Shown here: positions 34,563 through 43,360 of the stretch, one piece after another | Numbering within the stretch: the first letter of the stretch is position 1 | Layout of the letters: each line of letters begins with the position of its first letter | The notes under the pieces: model-generated | The model's input: the letters and a program-made list of their open reading frames with translations, nothing else | What the model was told of the DNA's origin: nothing | The model's database searches: none | Translations under genes and position numbers: made by a program | From: Paracoccaceae bacterium | GTDB lineage: Bacteria > Pseudomonadota > Alphaproteobacteria > Rhodobacterales > Rhodobacteraceae | Direction: 5' to 3' | Length of the DNA: 64,000 nucleotides | NCBI GenBank assembly: GCA_027489355.1 | Contig: JAIXZY010000066.1 | Location: 62,001 to 126,000, forward strand

Positions 34563-34766
34563 TCAGGGTTGCCAGAAGGGTTTGGCGCATTCGCGGCGGG
34601 CTTGCTGAGCATCAAGGCCGATGTCGCGCAGCAGGTGCGCGTCCAGATGGGCCAGGCGCTGCCGTTCGCGGGTGCGGGTCATGGCGGTGGAAAGGGACGT
34701 CAGCAAGCGCGCAAAAAGCCCGGAGCGGGCGCGCAGCGGAAGGGTGTCGATATGGGTCTGGGGCAT
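34563..34766 (-). CDS. DUF1127 (YjiS-like) small protein
   Basis: 67 residues from the ATG at 34766, chosen because GGAGG lies five bases upstream; the track adds ten codons. The C-terminal half reads RTRERQRLAHLDAHLLRDIGLDAQQARRE, the DUF1127 motif, whose LxDIGL core is diagnostic. Short DUF1127 proteins in alphaproteobacteria have been linked to RNA turnover and to phosphate and carbon metabolism. It is divergent from a MocR-type regulator with a palindrome between the two genes. Confidence 0.85.
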   Translation of the reverse strand: MPQTHIDTLPLRARSGLFARLLTSLSTAMTRTRERQRLAHLDAHLLRDIGLDAQQARRECAKPFWQP

Positions 34767-34781
34767 TTCTGCCTCCTTCGA

Positions 34782-34797
34782 TTTGTATTGATACAAA
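34782..34797. promoter_or_regulatory. Perfect palindrome TTTGTAT-TG-ATACAAA (candidate MocR operator)
   Basis: A 7-bp perfect inverted repeat with a 2-bp spacer lies between the divergent DUF1127 and MocR-type genes. A further TGATACAA half-site occurs at about 34863-34870, just inside the regulator coding start. MocR regulators bind repeated half-sites near their own promoters, so this is a good operator candidate. Confidence 0.55.
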
Positions 34798-34857
34798 ATG
34801 CCTGTTTCGGTAGTAACAATGTACTCTCACCACCGAATGAGTCGCCAGAGGATTATT

Positions 34858-36261
34858 GTGACTGATACAACTTGGGCGCCCGATCTGACTCAATTCCCCG
34901 GACCGAAGTACCTGGCGCTGTCCCGCGCCCTGCGGGATGCGATCCGCAGCGGGGATTTGCCGGCGAATTCTCGGCTGCCAACGGTGCGAGATCTGGCCTG
35001 GCGCCTGCATCTGACCCCCGGAACAGTGGCGCGGGCCTATCAGCTGGCCACGCAGGAGGGTCTTCTGGCCGCGACGGTAGGGCGCGGGACCTTTGTAGCG
35101 GCACAATCCCCGCGCCTTGGTCCGACCCAGCCATTGTATGCTGAACGCATCACCGGCGGATCCACCGGACTCGTCGACCTCCGCGCGCCGCAGGTGCCCG
35201 AGGTCGGGCAGGCCGAGGCCTTCCGGCAGGCGTTGCTGGAAATGGCCGAGGGGACGGGGCAGGGCTGGCTCGACTATACCAGCCAGCTGGGCGAGGCCGC
35301 CTTGCGGTCCGAGGTCGTGGCCTGGATGGGCGACCGCATCCTGGGTCCCATCGGACCGGAAGATGTGGCCCTGACGCACGGCGGGCAGAACGCGATCCAT
35401 CTGATCTTCGACTGTTGTCTGCGCGGCGAACGCCCGGTCGTGCTGATCGAGGATCTGGCCTATCCCGGCTTCCGTTATGCCGCCCGCGCGGCCCGTGCCG
35501 AAGTCGTGCAGGTCGAGATCGACGAACTGGGCATCGTCCCCGCCGCGCTGGAAGCCGCCTGCCGCCGTCACGGCGCCCAGGTGTTGTGCCTGACGACCGA
35601 GGCGCAGAACCCCACCACCGGCCGCATGCCCGTGAAGCGCCGCCAGCAGATCGCCGAGATCGCCCGGGCCTACGATCTCCAGATCCTCGAGGACGACTGC
35701 TACTCCGTCGCCGTTTCGGACATCCCCAGCTTGCGCGCCCTGGCACCCGAGCGGGTCTGGCTGGTGGGCAGCGTCTCCAAGACCCTCTCTGCGGCGCTGC
35801 GCTTCGGCTACGTGATCTGCCCCGCCGGCATGGGCGAGGCGGGCCGCCTGACCGCGCAGCACGGGTTCTTCGCGCTCTCGCGCCCGGTGGCCGAGCTGAT
35901 GCTGCGGCTCTTCCAGTCCGGCGCCGCACAGCGCATCCGCGAGCGCGTCCAGGCCGAGTTCGCTGCCCGCCAGCAGATCCTCGTCAACCAGCTTGGCGCC
36001 TTCGACCTTGGCTGGCAACCCGGCGTTCCCTTCGCCTGGCTGCGGCTTCCCGTCGGCTGGCGCGCCTCGACCTTCCTGCGCACCGCCGAGGCACGGGGGG
36101 TCCTGGTCCGCTCGGCCGACGAATACGCCGTCGTCCACGGCCGCGCCCCGAATGCCGTGCGCATCGCCATCGCCGCGGGCCTCCCGCGCGAGGCGTTCGA
36201 GACGGCGATGCGCACGCTGGCCGACCTTCTGGCCCGCCCGCCGCAGGACCTTCTGGTCTAG
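34858..36261 (+). CDS. MocR-type regulator: GntR HTH fused to an aminotransferase-like domain
   Basis: 467 residues from the GTG at 34858, which has AGAGGA five bases upstream; the track ATG at 34798 overlaps the palindrome. Residues up to about 75 form a GntR winged helix (NSRLPTVRDLAWRLHLTPGT, then VARAYQLATQEGLL). The rest is a fold-type I PLP domain with HGGQNAIHLIFDCC, TEAQNPTTGRMP, LEDDCYSVAVSD and the PLP lysine in VGSVSKTLSAALRFGY. It is probably a PLP- or amine-sensing regulator of its own gene and the divergent DUF1127 gene. Confidence 0.88.
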   Translation: MTDTTWAPDLTQFPGPKYLALSRALRDAIRSGDLPANSRLPTVRDLAWRLHLTPGTVARAYQLATQEGLLAATVGRGTFVAAQSPRLGPTQPLYAERITGGSTGLVDLRAPQVPEVGQAEAFRQALLEMAEGTGQGWLDYTSQLGEAALRSEVVAWMGDRILGPIGPEDVALTHGGQNAIHLIFDCCLRGERPVVLIEDLAYPGFRYAARAARAEVVQVEIDELGIVPAALEAACRRHGAQVLCLTTEAQNPTTGRMPVKRRQQIAEIARAYDLQILEDDCYSVAVSDIPSLRALAPERVWLVGSVSKTLSAALRFGYVICPAGMGEAGRLTAQHGFFALSRPVAELMLRLFQSGAAQRIRERVQAEFAARQQILVNQLGAFDLGWQPGVPFAWLRLPVGWRASTFLRTAEARGVLVRSADEYAVVHGRAPNAVRIAIAAGLPREAFETAMRTLADLLARPPQDLLV

Positions 36262-36382
36262 AGATCCCGACCTGTTGCATTTGGGACTCGCCCCGCGCGG
36301 AATCGCCCGGATCGGGAGTTGACCGACCGGCAACCCCTGGCCCAGATTCCGCGCACGAGCAGTCAATAAGAGAGCCCGAAAA

Positions 36383-36643
36383 ATGGGACTTCAGCATGCA
36401 TTCCACGCGCCGCACGGCGGCGCGGATTTTCTTGGCTGGCGCAAGACGCGCCAGGGTGCCACCGAAATCGTCTACGATGACGGCGTGACCCGCCGCATGG
36501 TCTGGCGCGTTGCCACCGACGACCCCTCCGAAGCCCGCATCGCCGAGGCGCTGCGCGTGGCCGTCGGTTCAGTCCGTGTCGTCCCTACGCTCTATGACGA
36601 GCTGAAAAAACGCGCGATCGCCATCGAGCGCATCGCCGGCTGA
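36383..36643 (+). CDS. Conserved hypothetical small protein
   Basis: 86 residues, GLQHAFHAPHGGADFLGWRKTRQGATEIVYDDG at the N terminus and a helical C terminus (LYDELKKRAIAIERIAG). No signal peptide, membrane helix or catalytic motif is visible. Coding-like composition and a single reading frame between two solid genes support it. I do not recognise a named family. It stands alone between the MocR gene and the ABC transporter. Confidence 0.6.
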   Translation: MGLQHAFHAPHGGADFLGWRKTRQGATEIVYDDGVTRRMVWRVATDDPSEARIAEALRVAVGSVRVVPTLYDELKKRAIAIERIAG

Positions 36644-36789
36644 ACACCGGGGCGGGGTCCCTGCGGCCCCGTCCGCCATGCCCGCTTGATTTCCCCCCGG
36701 ATTGATGCCCCTCTTGCCACGAACGGGTCGTTCGGTCTAATTTGATCAAATGACAAGGCTGCCGGTAGCGCGGCCGAACAGGGGGCAAG

Positions 36790-37653
36790 ATGGCGCAAAC
36801 GCCGGGATCCGAGGCCAGAACGGGCCTCAAGCTGATCTCTCCGACAGCTGTTTACGTGATTCTCCTTCTCGCCGTGCCGCTGGCCACGGTGCTGATCTAC
36901 TCGGTGCTGACCGGCGGGCGCGGCAACGTCTCGCTTCCCGTCACGATCGAGAACTACTCCGAACTCTGGGCCAAGTCGGTCTACGGCTACATCATGGTCA
37001 AGTCACTGATGGTGGCGCTGGTGGTGACAGCCATCACCGTGGTCCTCGCCTATCCGGTGGCCTATTTCGTCAGCTTCCACGTCAAGCCCGAGCGGAAGAG
37101 CCTGTGGCTGTTCCTGATCACCATCCCGTTCTGGACCAGTTACATCATCCGCGTCAGCCTGTGGTTCGTGATCCTGGGCTACGGAGGCATCCTCGACTCG
37201 CTGCTTGGAACGATCGGCCTGCCGCCTCTCAACGTGGCCAGCCACTCGATCCTGTCGATCATCATCGTGCTTGCCCATGCCTATGCCCCCTTCGCGGTGC
37301 TGCCGATCTTCGTCAGCCTGGAAAAGGTAGACCGCTCGCTGCTGGAAGCCGGGCAGGACCTGGGCGAATCCCGGTGGGTCACCTTCCTGCGTGTGACGCT
37401 GCCCCTGTCGATGCCAGGCGTGATCGCCGCGGCGCTGATCGTCTTCATCCCGACGGTCGGCGACTACGTGACGCCCGAGCTTGTCGGCGACGGCAAGGAG
37501 CCGATGATCGCCAACCTGATCGAGACCCAGCTTCTGAAGCTGCAGAACTTCCCCCAGGGGTCGGCCTTCGCCGTGGCCTCGATGCTGATGGTCGGCATCG
37601 TCTCGGTCGCTTTCGTGCTGTGGAACCGCCGCTTCATCGGAGGCCAGAAATGA
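36790..37653 (+). CDS. ABC transporter permease, PotB-like (spermidine/putrescine type)
   Basis: 287 residues with six membrane helices. It has the EAA-type loop SLEKVDRSLLEAGQDLGESRWVTFLRVTLPLSMPG, characteristic of PotB/PotH permeases. The periplasmic-side segment ISPTAVYVILLLAVPLATVLIYSV starts the first helix. It overlaps the next permease gene by 4 bp. The polyamine assignment is by family; no binding-protein gene accompanies it here. Confidence 0.88.
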   Translation: MAQTPGSEARTGLKLISPTAVYVILLLAVPLATVLIYSVLTGGRGNVSLPVTIENYSELWAKSVYGYIMVKSLMVALVVTAITVVLAYPVAYFVSFHVKPERKSLWLFLITIPFWTSYIIRVSLWFVILGYGGILDSLLGTIGLPPLNVASHSILSIIIVLAHAYAPFAVLPIFVSLEKVDRSLLEAGQDLGESRWVTFLRVTLPLSMPGVIAAALIVFIPTVGDYVTPELVGDGKEPMIANLIETQLLKLQNFPQGSAFAVASMLMVGIVSVAFVLWNRRFIGGQK

Positions 37654-38459
37654 AGAAGGCCCCGATCCTGCGCAGCTACACGCTGGTCTACCTCTTGTTC
37701 CTTTACGGGCCGATCCTGCTGTTGCCGATCTTCGCCTTCAACGATGGCAAGGTCGTGGCCTTCCCGCTGCAGGGCTTCACAACCGGCTGGTTCAGCGAGA
37801 TGTTCGCCGACCAGAACCTGCGCATCGCCGCGAAGAACAGCCTGATCATCGCGCTGTCGGTGGCCACCCTGTCCACCGTGCTGGGCATCTTCGCCGCGCG
37901 CGCCAGCGTGCGCTACGCCTTCCCCGGAAAGGCCCCGCTGATGGGGCTGATCATGCTGCCGCTGGTCCTGCCCGAGATGATCGTCGCGATGGCGCTGCTG
38001 GTCGTGCTTCTGTCGATGGGCGTGCCGCTGTCGCTGTTCACCGTCATCATCGGCCAGGTCCTGATCTGCACCCCCTTTGCCGTCGCGATCCTGACCTCGG
38101 CTTTCCAGAGCCTTGACAAGTCGCTGGAAGAGGCGGCGATGGACCTGGGTGAAACCGCGTGGAGCACCTTCCGCCTGATCGTGCTGCCCCTGGTGATGCC
38201 CGGGATCATGGCATCCTTCCTGATCTGCTTCACCATCTCGTTCGACGAGTTCATCATCTCGAACTTCCTCGGTTCGGGCCAGCCGATCCTGTCGGTCTAT
38301 ATTTTCGGTCAGTTCCGTTTCCCCGCAAAGGTGCCCTCGATGCTTGCCCTGGGGACGGTGCTGGTCTGTATGTCGATCATCCTGCTCGGCTTCGCCGAGT
38401 ACATGCGCCGCCGCGGCATCGCCAAAGCGGGGGGCAAAGATTCCGGAGGCTTCCTGTGA
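37650..38459 (+). CDS. ABC transporter permease, PotC-like
   Basis: 269 residues from the ATG at 37650 (GGAGG upstream, overlapping the PotB-like stop); the track merges it with an upstream shadow. It has six helices and the PotC-type EAA loop SLDKSLEEAAMDLGETAWSTFRLIVLPLVMPGI. Another PotC-like stretch is TISFDEFIISNFLGSG. It pairs with the upstream permease and the ATPase downstream to form the membrane complex. Confidence 0.9.
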   Translation: MKKAPILRSYTLVYLLFLYGPILLLPIFAFNDGKVVAFPLQGFTTGWFSEMFADQNLRIAAKNSLIIALSVATLSTVLGIFAARASVRYAFPGKAPLMGLIMLPLVLPEMIVAMALLVVLLSMGVPLSLFTVIIGQVLICTPFAVAILTSAFQSLDKSLEEAAMDLGETAWSTFRLIVLPLVMPGIMASFLICFTISFDEFIISNFLGSGQPILSVYIFGQFRFPAKVPSMLALGTVLVCMSIILLGFAEYMRRRGIAKAGGKDSGGFL

Positions 38460-39556
38460 CCTTTTCCGCTGACCGTCCGACGATGATCGAGTTCAAGGAC
38501 GTCCACAAATACTACGGCGACTACCACGCGCTGCGGGGGATCAACGGGACGATCAAGGCGGGGGAGTTCTTCTCGCTCCTTGGTCCCTCGGGCTGCGGCA
38601 AGACCACGCTTTTGCGCACCATCGCCGGGTTCGAGGACATCTCGTCGGGCGTCATCATGATCGATGGCAAGGACATGGCGAACGTCGCCGCCAACGTGCG
38701 GCCGACGAACATGGTGTTCCAGTCCTACGCAATCTTCCCGAACATGAGCGTCGAGGAAAACGTGGGTTTCGGCCTGCGCAAGGACCCGCGGTCAAAAGAG
38801 GATAAGGCCAAGGCCGTTGCCGAGGCGCTGGAGATGGTGGGGCTCAAGGGCTTTGGCAAGCGCGCGGCCCATGCGCTCTCGGGCGGCCAGCGGCAGCGCG
38901 TGGCGCTGGCCCGCGCGCTGATCCTGAAGCCCAAGGTGCTGCTTCTGGACGAGCCGCTCTCTGCGCTGGACAAGAAGATGCGCGAACACATGCAGGTCGA
39001 GCTCATCAAGCTGCAGCGCCAGGTCGGGATCACCTTCATCCTCGTCACCCACGACCAGGAAGAGGCGCTGGTCATGTCCGACCGCATCGCCGTGATGTTC
39101 GAAGGCGAGATCGCCCAGCTTGCGGACCCTGAAACGCTGTACCGGCGGCCGAACTCGAAGAAGGTGGCCGACTTCATCGGCACGATGAACTTCATCCCGG
39201 CCCAGGTCCTGTCCGAGACCGGCGACACCCTCGAGATCGACGCCAAGGGCCTGGGCCGCGTCACCATCGATGCGTCGATGGCCCCGCCTGCGCGCGGCGA
39301 AAGCCCGGTGGTGGGCCTGCGCCCCGAGACGCTGACGCTGCTCTACGACGGCCAGACCGCGACCGAGCGCGAGACGGAAGGCATCATCGACGAGGTGATC
39401 TACTTCGGCGACATGACCTATTACGACGTCTACCTGGGCGGAACGGATGTCGAGGTGCGGCTGTCGATGCGCAACGTGCCGGGCCGCCCGGTGCTGGACG
39501 TGGGGACGAAGGTTCGGGTTGCCTGGAGTCCGTCGGCGCTGGTCCTGTTCCGCTAG
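38456..39556 (+). CDS. ABC transporter ATPase, PotA-like
   Basis: 366 residues from the GTG at 38456, preceded by CCGGAGG and overlapping the permease stop; an ATG at 38483 is the alternative. Walker A is GPSGCGKTT, the signature LSGGQRQRVALARAL and Walker B VLLLDEPLSALDKK. A C-terminal TOBE domain (about 270-366) identifies the PotA/CUT type. It is the last gene of the operon. Three hairpins follow within 100 bp. Confidence 0.92.
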   Translation: MTFSADRPTMIEFKDVHKYYGDYHALRGINGTIKAGEFFSLLGPSGCGKTTLLRTIAGFEDISSGVIMIDGKDMANVAANVRPTNMVFQSYAIFPNMSVEENVGFGLRKDPRSKEDKAKAVAEALEMVGLKGFGKRAAHALSGGQRQRVALARALILKPKVLLLDEPLSALDKKMREHMQVELIKLQRQVGITFILVTHDQEEALVMSDRIAVMFEGEIAQLADPETLYRRPNSKKVADFIGTMNFIPAQVLSETGDTLEIDAKGLGRVTIDASMAPPARGESPVVGLRPETLTLLYDGQTATERETEGIIDEVIYFGDMTYYDVYLGGTDVEVRLSMRNVPGRPVLDVGTKVRVAWSPSALVLFR

Positions 39557-39570
39557 CGTTCGCGCGCTTG

Positions 39571-39638
39571 CCGATTTCTTCGAAGTAATCGGACCGGAGC
39601 CTTCAAAGGCTCCGATGCGGAGTTTGTGAAAACTCCGC
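39571..39638. repeat. Array of three consecutive hairpins
   Basis: Three inverted repeats follow each other: CCGATT...AATCGG (39571-39592), GGAGCCTT-CA-AAGGCTCC (39596-39613) and GCGGAGTTT-GTGA-AAACTCCGC (39617-39638). They lie after the PotA-like gene in a convergent intergenic region. None has a strong T-run. They could protect mRNA 3' ends or be parts of a structured RNA. The third stem loosely resembles the TTTTCGCAGAAAA hairpin family. Confidence 0.7.
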
Positions 39639-39654
39639 GCCCCGGTGAATCGGG

Positions 39655-39729
39655 GTTAAGCAAAAGTTAACGCCCGCAGCCAACACCTTGATCTTAAAGG
39701 CGACTTGGAGTTTGTCCACTGTGGACAGG
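39655..39729 (-). repeat. Composite intergenic element, copy B (palindrome + GATCAA + CtrA box)
   Basis: Read on the minus strand: CCTGTCCACAGTGGACA (perfect 15-bp palindrome within it), GATCAA at offset 36, GCGGGCGTTAAC at about offset 52-63, six bases, then TTAA. TTAA-GCAAAAG-TTAA on the plus strand (39656-39670) is a perfect CtrA consensus. It is the counterpart of element A at 26366-26440, with all anchor blocks at the same offsets, and also lies between convergent genes. Confidence 0.68.
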
Positions 39730-39733
39730 CTTT

Positions 39734-40345
39734 TCATCGATCCGGCGAAATCAGCCCCAGACCGCGCAAATAGATGCCGATCCCGGTCTCCAGCAGGTCC
39801 TCCGGCGGCCAGGGCAGCACGCCCCCGTTGCCCCGCAGGAACAGCTCCACAACCCCGTGGCTGGCCGCCCAGACATGGGCCGAGACCATGCTGGCCGGCG
39901 GTCGCCGCCCTTCGGGCAGCCCCCGGACCAGCCCTTCCGCCGCCCGGTCCATCGTCGCCCGCGCCTTCGCTGCGACCGAGGCGAGGTCCGGGTGCTGTCC
40001 CGGTTGCAGACCGCTCTCGAACATCGCCTGGTAGTGGCCGGGATATTTCCGGGCGAAGGCCAGGTAAGCCCGCCCCGTCGCCTCGAAGGCCGCAAGGGGG
40101 GAGGGCCGCCCCTCGTCGTAGGCGTACTCAAGAAGCGCCGCGAAGATGTCGAACCCCTGCCGCGCGACCTCGGCCAGAAGATCATCCCGCCCCGCGAAAT
40201 GCCGGTAGACCGCCGCCGGCGTCACATCAGCCGCTTTCGCGGCCTCGGACAGGGTGAAGCCCTGCGGCCCCTTCTCGGCGATCAGCGCCAGCGCCGCCTC
40301 GACCAGCGCCTGGCGGAGGTTGCCGTGGTGGTATCCCCGCTTCAT
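39734..40345 (-). CDS. TetR-family regulator with WHG-type C-terminal domain
   Basis: 203 residues from the ATG at 40345, which overlaps the ppk2 stop; the track start lies inside ppk2 in another frame. The N-terminal HTH is [32 protein letters not shown]. The C-terminal domain ([30 protein letters not shown]) matches the WHG group of TetR regulators. Co-translation with ppk2 suggests that it responds to a signal tied to that locus; the ligand is unknown. Confidence 0.85.
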   Translation of the reverse strand: MKRGYHHGNLRQALVEAALALIAEKGPQGFTLSEAAKAADVTPAAVYRHFAGRDDLLAEVARQGFDIFAALLEYAYDEGRPSPLAAFEATGRAYLAFARKYPGHYQAMFESGLQPGQHPDLASVAAKARATMDRAAEGLVRGLPEGRRPPASMVSAHVWAASHGVVELFLRGNGGVLPWPPEDLLETGIGIYLRGLGLISPDR

Positions 40346-41211
40346 CCCCGCAACTTCGGCCCGCCGCAGATCTTGTCGTCGACCTTGCCGATGGATTTCT
40401 CGTCCTTCCCGGCATAGTCCACGGCCCCCAGGATCGTCTGGATCGCCGCGATCCGCGCGCGCTTCTTGTCGTCGGAGAGGATCACCGTCCAGGGCGCGTG
40501 CTTGAAGTGGGTCTTCTCCATCGTCTCGTCGATGGCGGTGCAGTAGTCGTCCCACTTCGCCAGCCCGTCGATGTCGATCTGGCTGAGCTTCCACTGCTTC
40601 AACAGATCCCCCTCGCGGTCGAGGAACCGTTTCAGCTGCTCGGCCCGCCCGACCTCCAGCCAGATCTTCAGGAAGACGATCCCCTCGTCGACGATCATCT
40701 GCTCGAACTCCGGCAGCTGTCGGAAGAACTTCGTCCGCTCCTGCGGCGTGCAGAAGCCGAAGACATGCTCGATCATCGCGCGGTTGTACCAGCTGCGATC
40801 GTAAAGCGCGATCTCGCCCTTGGCGGGAAACCAGTCGACGTAACGCTGGAAGTACCATTGCTGGCTTTCCCGCTCGTTTGGTTTGGGCAGCGCCACGACA
40901 TAGGCCTGGCGCGGGTTCAGGTTTTCCGTCACCGCCTTGATCGTCCCGCCCTTACCGGCGGCGTCGCGGCCCTCGAACACGACGAGAAGCCGCTTTCCCG
41001 AGGCTTTCAGGCCGGCCTGCATCTTCGCAAGCTCGATCTGCAGGGCGTCCATGTGGGTGTCATACTCCTTGCCCGACAGCTCCTCGCGGTAGGGGTAGGA
41101 CTTGGTGAGGATGTCATCCTTCCCCGCCTTTTCGATGGCTTCGCGCACCGATTTCGGCGCGCCTTCGCGGAAGTAGCGGCTGATCGCGCCGTCGAAGGGA
41201 AGCTGGGTCAT
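40342..41211 (-). CDS. ppk2: Polyphosphate kinase 2
   Basis: 289 residues, one-domain PPK2. Walker A is [20 protein letters not shown] and Walker B/lid segments are [20 protein letters not shown] and [20 protein letters not shown]2 transfers phosphate between polyphosphate and nucleoside diphosphates. The length and [23 protein letters not shown] start fit the class I group of alphaproteobacteria. The next gene on the same strand is a TetR regulator whose ATG overlaps this stop codon. Confidence 0.94.
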   Translation of the reverse strand: MTQLPFDGAISRYFREGAPKSVREAIEKAGKDDILTKSYPYREELSGKEYDTHMDALQIELAKMQAGLKASGKRLLVVFEGRDAAGKGGTIKAVTENLNPRQAYVVALPKPNERESQQWYFQRYVDWFPAKGEIALYDRSWYNRAMIEHVFGFCTPQERTKFFRQLPEFEQMIVDEGIVFLKIWLEVGRAEQLKRFLDREGDLLKQWKLSQIDIDGLAKWDDYCTAIDETMEKTHFKHAPWTVILSDDKKRARIAAIQTILGAVDYAGKDEKSIGKVDDKICGGPKLRG

Positions 41212-41271
41212 GCACTGGTCCTCCTGCCAGGCAGAGTAGAGGGATCGCCGGGCAGAAGGAAGCGGGCACGA

Positions 41272-41730
41272 TCAGCCGGGGGGAGTGACCATGCCGATGC
41301 CATGCCGCGCCATCGCCGCGGCGATCGCGGGAAAGTCCGGCATCTCGCCGGGGGCGAGGGGGGTGTCCCGGCCCACGTCGCGGAAGAAGGCGATCATGCT
41401 GTCGTCCAGCATCACCAGGAAGCGCACCGGCCTGTCCCCTTCGTTGGCATAGTTGTGCGGCTCCATGCTGCTGACGGCGGCGCTTTCGCCGGGGTTCAGC
41501 CGAATGGTCGTCACGCCCTCGGGGCCGAAGCTGCGCACGGTGAGCTGGCCTTCGACAACCGCGAAAAGCTCGGGCGAGGCATGGGTGTGCGGCGGGGTGA
41601 CCGCGCCGGGCGGGGCCTCGACCTCGATCAGGTGGTTGGCGGTTCCGGGCAGCTGGCCCAGGAAACGCAGGTGGTCGGTCACGACCCAATGGGTCTCGAT
41701 CCGCTCGCGCGGGGTAATGGTGATCGTCAT
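41272..41730 (-). CDS. Cupin-domain protein
   Basis: 152 residues. Cupin motif 1 is PPHTHASPELFAVVEGQLTV (His-x-His, Glu), and motif 2 lies around PGESAAVSSMEPHNYANEGDRPVRF. This makes a metal-binding beta-barrel. The C-terminal 45 residues (FFRDVGRDTPLAPGEMPDF) are typical of small cupins of unknown substrate. It sits 22 bp downstream of a TetR gene on the same strand and may be regulated by it. Confidence 0.82.
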   Translation of the reverse strand: MTITITPRERIETHWVVTDHLRFLGQLPGTANHLIEVEAPPGAVTPPHTHASPELFAVVEGQLTVRSFGPEGVTTIRLNPGESAAVSSMEPHNYANEGDRPVRFLVMLDDSMIAFFRDVGRDTPLAPGEMPDFPAIAAAMARHGIGMVTPPG

Positions 41731-41752
41731 GATTATGGTCCTACGGTATGGA

Positions 41753-42352
41753 TCAGTCCGCGTCAGAGGGGGCGCTGGCGGCTGCGGACAAAAGCCGCTC
41801 CAGCGCCCAAGCGGCGGTCTGGCCGGCTTCCGCGCCGGTCAATCCGCCGTAGTCCTTCAGCACTTCCCAGGCGGAGGCGCTGTAAAGCAGATGGGCCAGT
41901 GCCTCGATCCGCGCCTTTTCGGTAGGGGGTAGGCTGGCAGTGACCGGCGCAAGGCTGGCCGCAAAGGCCGCCCGACGCCGGGGCAGGTTCGCAAGCCGCA
42001 TGTCGCGGCCCGCGCGGGAGTGGAGACCGGCCCGCACCGCGCCTTCCAGGCTGTCCATCCGGGCGAACCCGTCGCGGATCGCCTGCACCAGCGCAGCCGG
42101 GTCGCCGGGGGCAACGACGACGCCCAGCTGGTCGTTCAGCCAGCGGAACGCCGCACCAAGAAGCGCCTCGCGGGTTTCGAAATGCCGGAACACGGTGCGG
42201 CGTTCGACTCCCGCTGCCTTGGCGATCGCATCCATCGAGGCGTCTTCCTCGGTCTGCATCAGCTCGACCGCCGCAGCAAGAATCCGGTCGCGGGTCGCCC
42301 TGGCCTGCTCTTCGCGGACGGCGGATTTGTAGGGCCGGGGGGAATCAGACAT
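41753..42352 (-). CDS. TetR-family transcriptional regulator
   Basis: 199 residues from the ATG at 42352 (GAGG five bases upstream); the track adds 18 codons. The HTH is EEDASMDAIAKAAGVERRTVFRHFETREALL. The C-terminal domain is helical and Ala-rich with no recognisable ligand signature. It is followed by the cupin gene and preceded by an alpha/beta hydrolase gene, all on the minus strand. GTGACAC/GTGTCAC half-sites lie just upstream and may be its operator. Confidence 0.83.
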   Translation of the reverse strand: MSDSPRPYKSAVREEQARATRDRILAAAVELMQTEEDASMDAIAKAAGVERRTVFRHFETREALLGAAFRWLNDQLGVVVAPGDPAALVQAIRDGFARMDSLEGAVRAGLHSRAGRDMRLANLPRRRAAFAASLAPVTASLPPTEKARIEALAHLLYSASAWEVLKDYGGLTGAEAGQTAAWALERLLSAAASAPSDAD

Positions 42353-42424
42353 CGTCGCCTCGCATTTGGTGACACTGTGTGTGCCATCAATATGCGGGCC
42401 TGTCAATTGATGTAACTTATGGTG

Positions 42425-43360
42425 TCACGAATTTTGGTTGGCCCGGTCGATAGCCTCGATGACGGTGTCGGCATGGGAATGGTGGGGCATGTGCCCCGCG
42501 CGGGGGATGACGGTCAGGGTTGCGTTGGGAAGAAGCTGCGACAGAGGGCTGGAGTGAATTCGCAGCGGGACGATGGTGTCTGCGCTGCCGTGGACCAGCT
42601 CGACAGGCAGGGACAAGGTCGGGTAGCGCGGCTCCATCGTCACCAGTTCGGCCCGGAGTGCATTCACCTGGCTGACATTGGCGCTGAGCGTTTCGCGGCG
42701 AAGCGTCAGGGGCGTGCCAAGGAATGCGTCGTAACCCTTGGGAACGGGGTCGGGCGCGAAGACGGCGTCGATGGCGGATCGCACATAACTGTCCGGCACA
42801 AAGGCCGAGGCGAGGGGGACCACCAGCGCACGGCCCAGGGGGTTCGAGGTCAGGCGGTACCAGATGTCCAGCTTGCCGGGCCAGGGCATCGAGGGGCTTG
42901 AGACGAGCACCAGCGCCTTTGGTCCCCCGTCCAGCGCCCAGGCAAGCGCGACCGACCCCCCGTAGCTTTGTCCAAGCACGACAGGACGCGTCACACCAAG
43001 CTGCGCGACACCCGCCTTGATGAACCTCGCCTGGGCCAGCAGGCTTGTTTCGTCCAGAACGTCCGAGTGGCCGAGGCCCGGGCGGTCCACCACGATCACG
43101 CGGTAGCGGTCGGTCAGGCGGTCGCGCAAGCTGAAGGTCATGTCCCGCAAGCTGCCCGAGGCACCGTGGATCAGGACAAGGTCGGGGCCTTCGCCCCGCA
43201 TCTCGTAATGCAGGCGCCTGCCGTCGACCGTCACGAAGTCCCCGCTGGCCGGATAGGCGGCCTCGGCGGCGGTTTCGCGGGCCGAGGCCCGCCAGTGGGT
43301 CACACCGGCGAGCGTTGCGAGGGCGATGAAGAGGCTAGCGGCCAATCTCTTCGATGTCAT
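42425..43360 (-). CDS. Alpha/beta hydrolase, membrane-anchored or secreted
   Basis: 311 residues from the ATG at 43360, inside the end of metA; the ATG-equivalent at 43399 is an alternative. The N-terminal hydrophobic segment ([18 protein letters not shown]) is a signal or anchor. The hydrolase core has [10 protein letters not shown] (oxyanion region), the nucleophile elbow GQSYGGS, and late acid and His ([15 protein letters not shown]). The substrate is unknown. It overlaps metA by 26 bp but has no obvious metabolic link to it. Confidence 0.82.
   Translation of the reverse strand: MTSKRLAASLFIALATLAGVTHWRASARETAAEAAYPASGDFVTVDGRRLHYEMRGEGPDLVLIHGASGSLRDMTFSLRDRLTDRYRVIVVDRPGLGHSDVLDETSLLAQARFIKAGVAQLGVTRPVVLGQSYGGSVALAWALDGGPKALVLVSSPSMPWPGKLDIWYRLTSNPLGRALVVPLASAFVPDSYVRSAIDAVFAPDPVPKGYDAFLGTPLTLRRETLSANVSQVNALRAELVTMEPRYPTLSLPVELVHGSADTIVPLRIHSSPLSQLLPNATLTVIPRAGHMPHHSHADTVIEAIDRANQNS

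Noticed and set aside
34612-36366. 584-residue minus-strand ORF opposite the MocR-type gene
   Set aside because: Shadow; the plus frame has both GntR and aminotransferase signatures.
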